This document shows, piece by piece, positions 1 through 15,170 of a stretch of DNA of 64,000 bases. This DNA is from Carassius auratus (taxonomy: Eukaryota > Chordata > Actinopteri > Cypriniformes > Cyprinidae), in assembly GCF_003368295.1 (NCBI RefSeq), contig NC_039253.1:13886444-13950443 (forward strand). The letters run 5' to 3'. The position numbers were made by a program, and so were the translations under genes. The notes under the pieces are model-generated. The model searched no databases. It was not told the DNA's origin and saw only the letters and a list, made by a program, of their open reading frames with translations. The first letter of the stretch is position 1; each line of letters begins with the position of its first letter.

Positions 1-537
1 ACAGGTCATGGGATTAACAAGTTTTGTGGAGTTGTTGACAGATATTTAGCAGGGAACATTACAATGGTAACACTTCCATGGAAACTGGAGTGTATTTTTT
101 TAATGTAAAATGACTAGCTTCCAAGATAAATACATTTTGTGGGATAAATTCCCTGCAGGTATATGACATAAAATGCTGATATGATTAACACAAAGGTGGA
201 AGTGCCGGGGGAAGCCAAGCTCAGAGCAGGTGGGTGGACGCTACTGGAGACAAATGTAATGGAAAAACTCAAGCACTGGAGTGCTGCAAAGTTGATCTTT
301 AGCTTATTAAAATGTAATGCACAAAACATACATTGTTCTATGTCTAAATATGTACCCTATTTTTTTTTCTGACCCCAGGCAGTCATCTTAAAATAATTAT
401 CAAAATGTATACAAAACACATACTGTATTTTCTATATGTACATCTAAACATTTATCTTATTTTTTGGTCAAATAATTATCAAATTGGTTATTAAAATACA
501 CATAATGAACAAAATATAGGTTGATGTAGGTTCTGCA

Positions 538-595
538 TCTCTCTCTCTCTCTCTCTCTAAAATATACATAGCTTCTATGTCTAAGCATTTATCCT

Positions 596-663
<68 letters not shown>

Positions 664-804
664 TTTGTCAAGTAATCATCAAATTGATTATTAAAATATA
701 TGTAACATACAAAATATAGGCCTACATAGGATTTGTCTAAACATTTCTCTAATTTTTTTTTTTTTTTTTTTTTTATCTTAGTTTTCATCTGGTAATTGCC
801 TTAC

Positions 805-885
<81 letters not shown>

Positions 886-894
886 CACACACAC

Positions 895-932
<38 letters not shown>
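538..932. repeat. Cluster of simple repeats: (TC)n, (TTTC)n, T-run, (TA)n, (GA)n
   Basis: (TC)n at 538-558, (TTTC)n at 594-665, a T run at 752-774, (TA)n at 807-883, a short (CA)n at 885-894, and (GA)n at 894-932. Open frames here read as KERK repeats and are compositional. Confidence 0.95.
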
Positions 933-5617
<4,685 letters not shown>

Positions 5618-6122
5618 AAATTAAATTTAAATGTATTTATTTATTTAGCCATCTAAGTCAAATTTTCATCATGTGATTCAGTTAAAACGCCTTGGGTGGA
5701 AAGAGCTGGTTATAAATCAGTTAAAATTAGTGCCTTCCTGGTCAGGGCAGTCTGAGGTCATAGGTGATGTTAATTATAGATGTGCTTTGTTTTGTCTTAA
5801 CCATGAGCATTGTTGACAGCCGTGGATCATGTTTATGTTTGTTTCCCTTGTAAAAGATTCATGGTGAAAGCTGTTGGTAGGCTGAGAAAGTCCACTGAGC
5901 GCATCATTGTGAGCAAAGACTCAAGTAATTGTGTTTAAACCATTCTTATGTTTCACAACCTTTTCAAAGGGAATTCATAGGGTGAAACTAAACAGGGAAG
6001 TTCTCACAACCAATAAAAGCCAACAAAGATTCCTGCGTTGGGGGAAGAATGGAGTAAACTATGCCACTTTTTTCATCTAATCAAGGAGAAATGTAAAGAA
6101 ATTTTTAATTAAATTAAATTAA

Positions 6123-6249
6123 ATTTATGCAATTAGCAGACGCTTTTATCCAAAGCGACTTACAATGCATTCAGACTATCAATTTTAACCTATCATGTGT
6201 TCCCGGGGAATCGAACCCCCAACCTTGCGCTTGATAACACAATTAAGGA
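6123..6249 (-). repeat. tRNA-derived SINE fragment, A box deleted
   Basis: Read on the minus strand, the copy has the tRNA-like B-box part (GGTTCGATTCCCCGGGAACA), a short linker and the conserved tail with GTCGCTTTGGATAAAAGCG. The section that should hold the A box (GCTCTACCA..GAGCTA on the plus strand) is missing between 6242 and 6246, so this copy lacks a complete internal Pol III promoter. Confidence 0.8.
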
Positions 6250-6564
6250 ACACCAAATGTTGAGGAATATGTGAATAATTATATAATATTTCTAACAATG
6301 AATATTAATAAGATGTGTAATAATAAAATATATTATATTATAGAAATAATTTAGTCCTGTATATATTTGATTTGATGTCAAATTCATTTTACTTGTCATG
6401 GTGAAGAATTTATAGATTAGGGGGTGGGCAACACTTCTTTCCCCACTATTTTACTTTATGATCATTTAAGATATTGATTTTCACATTGATTTTCTTAAAA
6501 AAGACACTTAATTTCGATATGTATTGTAAAATATATATATATATATGTATACAATATGTAACAT

Positions 6565-8066
6565 AAGTATCTGGTGTCCCCAGAATATGTCTGCGAAGTT
6601 TCAGCTCAAAATACCCCACAGATTTTTTATTATATAATTTTGAAAATGCCTATTTGGAGTGGAAGCAGAAACATGTATTAGAGCATGTCTCTTTAAATGC
6701 AAATGAGCTGCTGCTCCCCGTCCCCTTTTCCAGAAAATAGCTGCACCATTACAGCTCGTACCTGCTATAAATATATGTTTTGGTTCTGTTTATCATGTTT
6801 ATCGCACTGAAATCATGCATTTTAAATCATATTAGTTAAAATTTCTTATATACGGTTTTCTGAGCGCACACATCCAAAGCACATGGACAGAAAGTGGCTG
6901 TCACAGCGTGAGTACTAAACTAAGTTTTCAGTAGCTGTTTGCATTCAAAGTTGAGAATTTAACTTATGCGCAAAACTGGAATATCACATAAAACATTGGT
7001 GAACAAGCATCGTTTCCATCCAAGTAACATTGAACAAAAACCTCACTTCCTGATAAACTGGCACTATAAATCACTAAGAAAAGCAGGAGAATATAATAAT
7101 TTCCATATATTATAAATTATTTGCGCATCAGAGTGAGCAGATGAAACACAATGAATGAGTTCATTGCTTTCGGAGGTAGATGCTAATGTTTGGGAACGCA
7201 GTTGTGTCAGACATTTCGGGGAGGAAATTATACAGAAATACTGTGATGACAGATTTTGCTTGTGCATTTCCAATTGACCATAACAACATTTCAGATGTTG
7301 TGTAATGAGATCGGTCTGCTGGTTAGTCAAGTTTTGCCATTCATGAATTTATTTGCAAAATTCATTTCCATCTCCCATTATTCACATCAAACCTTTTTCG
7401 CACAAGTCAAAAACCACCTCAAGCGACTGTAATTTTTTTCATTTATTTTTTTTCAGCATTTCCATCGCTTGATTCTGATGTGATACTTAAAAATGCACGT
7501 AAAAGCAGGGTAATGGAAACTCTGCTATTGACACACAAGTTTATATTAAAACACACAAGTTACAAAAACAGTCGGTTATGTCTGTGAAGGTAAACAGTTG
7601 GGAAATAAACTGTTTATATTAGATCTGTGTGGCAGCAGCAATAAACAGTATAAATCAATAAATCTTCTGCTCTGTTGTCTCCTCTGAGGCTGGGACTCTA
7701 AATGGTGTTCTATGCTTGTCTGTGCAGCCAAAGGCAGAACAGTTAGCATGTTTTGCTCAATCTTTAGCCATGACATTAGAACTGGTACACCATTGTTGTT
7801 TGCAAAATCAAAATGATGGTACCATGGGGTGGAAACTTACAGATTAAGAGGCAGTAATAATAATGAGATCCCTTTACCACATCACTAGGGGAGCAAAATC
7901 AGACACGATAGTTTTTTCAGGCACTTGCAGAAAAAGGCTTACCAAAACAAAGTTACTGGGTTAATCTTTTTTTGTGTTTCCTTAGTTGGTAGATGCATCA
8001 GGGACCTGATTATGGCACTTAAAACCTGGAAAAGTCAGATTTTCATGACATGTCACCTCTAAGACG
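6565..8066. repeat. Interrupted cyprinid interspersed repeat
   Basis: The left piece, about 6570-6930 (TGGTGTCCCCAGAATATGTC, GTTTCAGCTCAAAATACCCC, CTTTAAATGCAAATGAGCTG), and the right piece, about 7825-8066 (GAGATCCCTTTACCACATCA, TTACTGGGTTAATCTTTTT, CAGATTTTCATGACATGTC), are what I recognise as the two halves of one cyprinid repeat. The roughly 900 bases between them look like an insertion or unrelated sequence. No gene is visible inside. Confidence 0.5.
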
Positions 8067-8535
8067 AGTGGATGCTTGTTTTTTGATCGGAGCTACCATA
8101 TATTTAACTATTTAACAATATATTTATTTATCAATCCATTAAAAAACACCTCTACTGGCCAGCTTTTTGCCTTTATCCACCAGACATAGTTCAAGGGTCA
8201 CACAGTAAAGGGCCTATCCATCCATTATATCATTACATCAGCCATAATTTAGTGCAACCCACTCTGCCAGGCTGCCTGTCTGTGCTCAGGGCGTATGATC
8301 ACATGGGCACATGGGAAATCAAAATGTGTGAAAGAGAGCACCAGCACAAAGAAGCGCAGAGCAAGTCTGCACTGGTTACACACCAGACACGATAACCATA
8401 GTATAAACAACTTCAATAGCAGAGCCATTTATCTGTTTCTATCTATCTATCTATCTATGAATATTTATATTTAATTTTAGTGATGTAATAATTGTTGCAA
8501 CTCCTATACTGATGAATAAAGACCATTAGCTCAAA

Positions 8536-9947
8536 TGATTTGGTCTTTGGCCCTCACTCCCATTGCGATGGAGTGCTTTGAAAGACTGGTCAAAAGTCAC
8601 ATCATCAAGACTCCTTGCAGCATTCAGCCCATTTCTGTTTGCATATCGACCTAATTGTTACACTGATGATGACATAGCAGTAGCACTTCATTTGGGCTTA
8701 GAACATATGTTGAGCAAGAAGCATTTCATTCCTTTAACATAGCTGTCCCCCATCCCTTGGTAAAAAACTTGGGCATCATTAAAACCTCACTCTGCAATTG
8801 GATATTGGGCTTTCTCACTGAAAGTCCCCATACAGTGCGAATTGGGAACAAAACCTCCAGAACCACAATCCTGAATACCGGGGTCCCTCAGGGCTGTGTT
8901 TTGAGCCTACTGTTGTTTACCTTGATGAGTCATGACTGCTGTGCCAGTTAAGACTTGATTCATATCATTAAATTCACAGATGATACAGAAGTGATGAGCC
9001 TTATTAACAATGAGAAGGGAGCGGACAGTTCATAATCCACTTAGACTTAATGGCAGTACTGTGAAGTCAGTCAGAAGCACCAAGTTTCTGGAAATGCATA
9101 TCACTGCAGACTTTTCATGGACCACTAATACCACCTCCTTGGTTAAGAGGGCTGAGCAGCGTTTGTACTTCCTTTGGCAGATGAGGAGAGTAAACCTACC
9201 CTGTCCTCTCTTTACAAACTTTTGCAGAGGCACAATAGAGAGTATTTTGACCAGCAGCCTCTCAGTCTGGTTTAGAAGCTGTACAGCTGCATACAAGAAG
9301 TCTAACCAGAGAGTGGTAAGGACAGCAGAGAAAATCAACAGGACCTCTCCACCATCTATACAGAAATTACATTTGACACGCTGCCTTAGTAGAGCCTCCA
9401 AAATAATCAGTGACTCCACCCATCCTGCCAATGGACTGTTCACCCTTCTGCCTTCTGGCAAGCGCTATCAAAGTATGTGATGCAAGACTGCCAGATTCAG
9501 GAATAGCTTCTTTCCACAAGCTATTAGACTGCTCAATTCACATTGACATATACAGATATACTGGTTGCTGGACTAAAGAATACATAGGTATGGACTGAAT
9601 TATTAATTTATGTTATTCTTCCCTATACTACTACCTGATGGACTGCTGTTATATATGTACAGATTGGTTGAATCAAATATGTGGTTTCTTCTGTTCTGAC
9701 ATTTATGAGCGGTATTGATTATATACTCATAGTGTAATCATGTGAAATACATCCATTTTTTTTTTGCATTACCTAAGACGTGTAGTAATATATATGATGT
9801 AATTTTTTTTGTTGTGATGTATATTATGTTTATTTAATGTTGGTTTTAGCGTAATGATACACATTGAACATTGAGCTTGGAGAATCGCAATTTCGTTCTG
9901 CTGGATACTTAGTGTCTAGAAAGACAATAAAATATTTGAACTTGAAC
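8536..9947 (+). pseudogene. 5'-truncated LINE fossil (L2/CR1-like) with reverse transcriptase remains
   Basis: Broken reverse-transcriptase coding sequence in several frames: an RPVALTPIAMECFE-like start near 8550, the segment from 8757 with LCNWILGFLTESPHTVRIGN and GVPQGCVLS, and an FTDDT box at 8973-8987 in place of the catalytic FADDT. A longer open piece at 9010-9480 carries QRLYFL, a TIESILTSSLSVWF-like stretch and LLPSGKRYQSM, the conserved C-terminal tail of a very abundant fish LINE. After it come about 450 bases of 3' UTR and an AATAAAATATTTGAACTTGAA-type terminus near 9923-9947. Deletions, frame shifts and loss of the 5' half mean it is inactive. Clade assignment is from memory of the protein pattern. 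Confidence 0.82.
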
Positions 9948-10675
9948 AGTGGATTATCTAGGCACCCTCATTCATCTGTCAAACATAGTGATGCCATGTA
10001 ATTATTTATTGAACAATTCACATGCTCTTGAACCTAAGTGTGTACTTAACATTTAATCTAAACAGAAATATATATGCAGTAGATAAATGCATCTGAAACA
10101 TGAATGTACAATAGCAGAGGTTGAAAATAAAATGGTCATTCGTCGGGGATTCAGCAATGTTTCTAATGAATATGATTATTTGAATATGTGGGGAAGACAA
10201 AGTCCAAAGCCCTTTACAGAAACCAATTTTAAACACGGACAAATCAGCAGATTTTTGGACAGTTTATAGTTTATTTTCAACAGCTATTGGAGATTTGAAT
10301 GGAACTGATCAAGAATCTTCCTTCAGCCAGGCAACGCAGGACATCTCTAAATGTAAATAACAACAACTATGCAAATTACATTTTAGAAATTGCTAGAAGG
10401 AATGTGGTCTATAAAATGTCCCACCAAAAATGTTGGCCAGCAATAGTCTTATGCTCAAATATATGAAAATAAAAAAACATTGACTTCTAAAGCTTCTTTT
10501 TGGAATTAAATAAAACATAAATGTCATGCTCATATTAATCTGCCACTAATAATTACCTTGAATCGTCAATAATAATAATAAAAATAATTGTAACATCTCT
10601 CAGCAAATATGTGTATTGAAGTAATTATGATTTGATTAGTTTATATAGTGTGCATCATGTAATTTGACGTTGTTG

Positions 10676-10757
<82 letters not shown>

Positions 10758-13060
10758 TTAACAGTAAGTAAGGTCCCTTACAAAGATCCTTACTGTATCA
10801 TCATTATCCAAACCAGCAGGTGACATAAGAAAAATGCTACTGAATAACTCATCTTTGGGTGTTATTTTAGTGAGATCAGATCAAACAATGTAATAGCCTG
10901 AGGAACGGTGAGAGGATAATCTACAGTAATATTTTCAGTTTCTAATCCAACAGTTTCTGTCCCTTATATTTTTTCTCATGCAGCTAGAAATAGAAGAACT
11001 GATAGAACTGTTCTTGCTACTGGGAAATCCATCTTCTCATTAAGGGGATAATCCACTGTGAGCTCTAATGCTGCAGATATGCATTCGCGAACTGCATTTC
11101 TGACCAACGCAAAGCATCTAGGGTGAGATCAGTAGTTCAAATGAGGAGTTCGTGAGAGTAATAAACCATTCCTCTGACATGTGTAGAGGAGCTAATGCTT
11201 ATTTGATTTAAAACTTAATTTTCCCAAACCCTAAGGCAGCATAAACAATTTCTCTAGAAGCTACTCTCTTTCATATATCTTTGACTAGAAATACAATGCA
11301 CCAAGTATAATCTGATGTATTCAAATCAATAACTGCAGCAGTGGTTGATTAGATCACAACAGATCAGTTATCAATCTGAATGAATTAGTGTGATGAATTC
11401 ATTCATCATATCAACATAAGTGAAGTCCATCTTCAGGCAGATAAATTGCTTGTTACTTGCTGTTTATGCACGGTCCAGTCATCTGTTTATGTTCGTTTCA
11501 AAGGTCATTATAGGCTGTTATAACCAGCTGCTCTCTGACTTCCTCAAGAGGTGAGGTGAGATGTGTGCTCCTAACTCAATTTCAGAGTGCATCTACGGTG
11601 GGTCTGTTGGTGGGTAAGCCGGAGGCTTGGCTTTGCTTTTGGCTTCCTGTCTGCTGCTGACACTGATGCTGATGTGAGCTTGGCTCCCTTTTCTCGTGCA
11701 ATTCATTATGACCCTCTAATGACTGCTTTGAAAGCCCATGATAAATTTATTTGCCCGAGCCACTGAGGGATCTCATATTTTACCCAGTGCACAAACATCT
11801 TTTCAAGGACTGAGTCAAAATGATCATTAGCACAGCAAATGTGAATGCAATGAAAATGGCCTAGTATTATGGTAATCAAGACGATTTTCTGCTCACTATA
11901 GTTGAATCATCAGAAACTTTTATTAAAGTTTAGAGCCTATATGTTTCATCAGACTTAAAAGGACTGTCTTTTATTAACTCTCGCATGTTTTATTCCCTAC
12001 GAACAGCTCTTAACTTATTGCTTGTACTGAAGTAAGGTCATGTTCATATGTAAAAAAAAAAATAAATAAAAACAGAGCTAGCAGCTCAGCTAAATGACCC
12101 ATAATGGAACTCTGGGACTGCATGGTGTTTGCCCATTAGATGTAATGTTTGTTCAGAGTTACCTATTTTCCATTTTATCAAAAAAAATGAAATAATAATA
12201 ATAAGTCTATATGACTTGGAATGTATATATAATTTCAACTTGTAAATCTCCCTTTCCTCTTGTGGAATAATCTAGCATGTAGATAGATAAAGGGAGATAA
12301 GATAATTTTATTCACGTCTGATTAATGAGGGTGGGTGGGTTTGTGGGTTTGTTCGTTTTTTATTATTATTAAAATATGTATTTGAACAGACTGGAACACA
12401 ACTTCAGTGGAAATGCTGTAAACATTGTATTGAAAAAATAAACAAATGAAGATGGCTGAATGTTTGTGCTCTATTTTTGTATATTTTATTTCAGCTATTG
12501 TATTTGTAATAAATTTACAGTACCTCTAATATGTTGTTAATATTCAGCTTTCAGCCGTATAAAGACAAGCATCCGCAGAAAGTAAAAATTCTTCTTTTTA
12601 CTATTTGCTATGTCGATGAATGTTAAATAAAATGTCCAATGAAAATTCCTCAGTTCCCATCTCCACCATCAACTATTTCACAGAACAACACTAAGCTTTA
12701 TTTGTCAGACAGTGAGCTGAATCTCTGTATTTGTTTTCCATTGTTTAACCCTTCTCCTGAGAATGATGCTCTTCAATTTTCTCTCTCTCAGTCTCACAAA
12801 ATGTTTTTATAACTATGTCTGAGACAAGAGATTATATATTCTTTTCCTATACTTTTTAGAACCAGCTGATTTTCTTTTCTTTAATACTGAACTACCTTTA
12901 CAAAACAGTACTGTTACTATCATACAGTGATGGTATTATTATGTTCCTATGATATATTATGACACTGAATGATTACCATGCACATGTGTCTTAGTAGTAT
13001 TGTGGTGAAAACAAACCAAAAACATGGTGTAACAGTGCTCATCAGTTTATCAAAATTGAA
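9948..13060. other. No gene seen; one candidate conserved non-coding stretch
   Basis: AT-rich sequence apart from a (TA)n array. About 11540-11860 has balanced composition and several TAAT/ATTA-type core sites but no frame. I searched the minus strand here for the second lrrc38 exon and found no candidate. Confidence 0.45.
10680..10757. repeat. (TA)n microsatellite
   Basis: About 78 bp of alternating AT following a T-rich stretch. No associated gene. Confidence 0.95.
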
Positions 13061-13375
13061 TGCCAAAAAATGAAAATTCTGTCATCATTACACACATTCA
13101 TGTCGTCCAAAGCTTCTTTCTTGTGTGGAATGAAAAATAATATATTTTGAAAAATATTTAACTTTTCCTGTCCATTGTGAAAGTCAGTAGAGTCTAAAAC
13201 TATTTTGGACCCCACTGACTTCCACTGTATGGGCAAAAATCACTTCAAAATTCTTCAAAATTCTCATTCTTTTAAGTTCCATAGAGGGGAGAATGTAATA
13301 CAACTTTAGAAATATATGAAGTTGAATAAATGATGACAGAATTTTTTTTTTTTCTGGAGTGCACTATCCCTTTAA
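13061..13375. mobile_element. Cyprinid palindromic MITE (AAAGGGATAGTTCACCC family)
   Basis: The left end carries AAAAATGAAAATTCTGTCATC and the right end TGATGACAGAATTTT followed by CACTATCCCTTTAA, the two inverted termini of a very common cyprinid MITE. The centre contains the mirrored TGAAAGTCAGTAGAGTC and GACCCCACTGACTTCCACTGT halves. Confidence 0.78.
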
Positions 13376-13884
13376 CCTCTGTGAACTCTACCACAAACTA
13401 ATCACAGATCATCATAAACAGGTTATTTCTATCACCCCATTTCTATAACCCCAAAGAACAGCTTCACAGTAAGAAAGTTCCCATATAAATAGCATGTCCA
13501 TAACCAGCTGGTATATCACACCCAAGGTGTTTGCAGACATGAGGTGTAAGCAGGTGTTTGGCATGCACAAGATGATGACCACAAACCACATTACTATACA
13601 GAATGCAAAATGTGAGCTCTGTCGAGGATAAGGGCATCACTGCATACTTGAAGAGCTCGCACATTGTTTCCGTGCTGTCCTCATTTATCTGTCATTACTC
13701 TGGAAATCCCTTGTAGTCATTGTGGGGGTGGGAGAGAGAGCTAAATTTAGATCAGAGGAAGAGGTCCCTTGTTTAATCTGGAGTAATATAAATAGCAAAG
13801 AATCCTGTCATAAAGTAATGTTTATGCAACAGTGAGACAAGGTTCAACAAGCTACAATAGTTGATGTCAGATTCAAAGACTCAC

Positions 13885-14512
13885 CATTGGGAAGCTTGTG
13901 ACTGTTTTCCAATAGCCAGGTGAACAGGTTGGCAAAGTTGCAGTTGCACACCCAAGGGTTGCCCTCTAACCTTACCACCCTGAGAGAGGGCAGCTGGCTG
14001 AGGGCACCCACATGTAACCCGGACAGAGCATTGCATTCTAGTTCTAGTTCACGTAAGGAGGTAAGACCCATGAAAGCATCTTCGTTGACCATGCTCAAAT
14101 GCGGGTTGTTGCCCAAGCGCAACTTAATTAAGCTCCTCGTCTCCCCAAAAGTCCCTTTGGGGATCTCTGTCAGGTTATTGCAACCGAGGTCCAGGAAAAC
14201 CAGCCTGGAGGAAGTGCTTAGGGTGCCTGGCTCGATGTGCGAGAGTGAGTTGTTACGGAGGTCCAGGTAGACCAGGTCGCTGTAGAGCACAAGGAAATCT
14301 GAAGGAATCCGTGGGATCCAGTTGTTTGCCAACAGCAGCCTCCGCACATCCAAGGGGATCTCGTCTGGAAGATGGATAAGTCCGCGCCCGCTACAGTCCA
14401 CAGTGTGAGGGTCTGGGCAAAGGCAGGTTGCTGGACAGTTTTCCCCTTGAGTGAACAAATCGAAGAAAAGCAAGGCAAGGACAGGCTGGAGCCAGTAGAC
14501 ACATGGCAACAT
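13885..14512 (-). CDS. lrrc38: Leucine-rich repeat-containing protein 38-like, first coding exon
   Basis: In mammals LRRC38 is a single-pass membrane protein that acts as an auxiliary gamma subunit of the BK (KCNMA1) potassium channel, shifting its voltage dependence. This exon gives 209 residues: a signal peptide about 1-23 (MLPCVYWLQPVLALLFF), a cysteine LRRNT cap (CPATCLCPDPHTVDC, 26-40), about five leucine-rich repeats (about 56-175), and the start of the LRRCT cap (NPWVCNCNFANLFTWL, 185-200). Sequons occur at Asn87 and Asn113. PHTVDC, PLDVRRLL and LF.W..EN..KLP.G favour LRRC38 over LRRC26, LRRC52 and LRRC55. The exon ends AATG|GTGAGT, matching a two-exon gene. An upstream in-frame ATG at 14620 would add 36 residues of pyrimidine-tract translation; 14512 is preferred because the signal peptide follows directly. 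The second exon (rest of LRRCT, transmembrane, acidic tail) was not found in the window. Confidence 0.88.
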
Positions 14513-15170
14513 TGTCAAGAAAGAGGGGGAAAAGAGAGGGAATAGGGTCAGGGATAGAGGGATGAGGGTCAGAGGGCAGGAGATTAGGAAAGGGGAGGGA
14601 AAGGGAAAACAAAGAATCAATGCCAGTGCAGGAGCATCCTGCCGTCCTGGGCAAGAAATCTTAAGGCTTGCACATGGAGCAGCTCGAGCAAGATGTGGAT
14701 GCTGTTTTCCAAGAGATCATGTAGCATACAGCCCTGGAGTGACGAGCAGACTGCTGGCTTTGAAGGCACGAGGGGAGGAGAGATAGCAAGCTGTGGGAGG
14801 GAGCGCGAAAGCATGAGAGACTGAGGAAAAGGGGTGGAGAAAGCAGCAGACAGAGGTAAACAGAGACCAGAGAGCAGAATTTGTGGAAAATCAGAGGCAT
14901 GAACACATTGGCAGCGTGGAAGTGGAAGGGGGGCTTTTCCAGCCGCTCTTTTGCAAGTAACCAACACTTGATCGAAGCCTGGAAATCTGACACAAAAGGA
15001 TTCAGCAAAGAGAGGCTTTGTCATGGTGAGCAAAGAGTGAAATTGTTGCATTCCTCCATTTGTCCCTCAGCTGAGCGCAGGAATGATTGCTCGATCGGCA
15101 GCTGTGAGCATGACCCTTGGCACTTCGGAGCCGTTGTAACTGAGCTGTCATGGTCCTAATGAGGAGAATT
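14513..15170 (-). promoter_or_regulatory. lrrc38 5' leader and promoter-proximal region
   Basis: The roughly 110 bases before the lrrc38 start are almost pure C/T on the coding strand with no AG acceptor close to the ATG, so the leader is probably continuous with the coding exon. The region further upstream is richer in GC than its surroundings and has no clear TATA box. Open frames here on both strands are compositional. The start of transcription cannot be placed. Confidence 0.35.

Noticed and set aside
468..788. Frame with KERK repeats
   Set aside because: Translation of a (TTTC)n microsatellite.
9030..9461. 143-codon minus-strand frame
   Set aside because: Antisense shadow of the LINE reverse-transcriptase fossil on the plus strand.
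14513..14620. Upstream in-frame start for lrrc38
   Set aside because: The extra 36 residues translate a C/T-rich leader (PFPSPFLISCPLTLIPL-like), whereas the ATG at 14512 leads directly into a good signal peptide.
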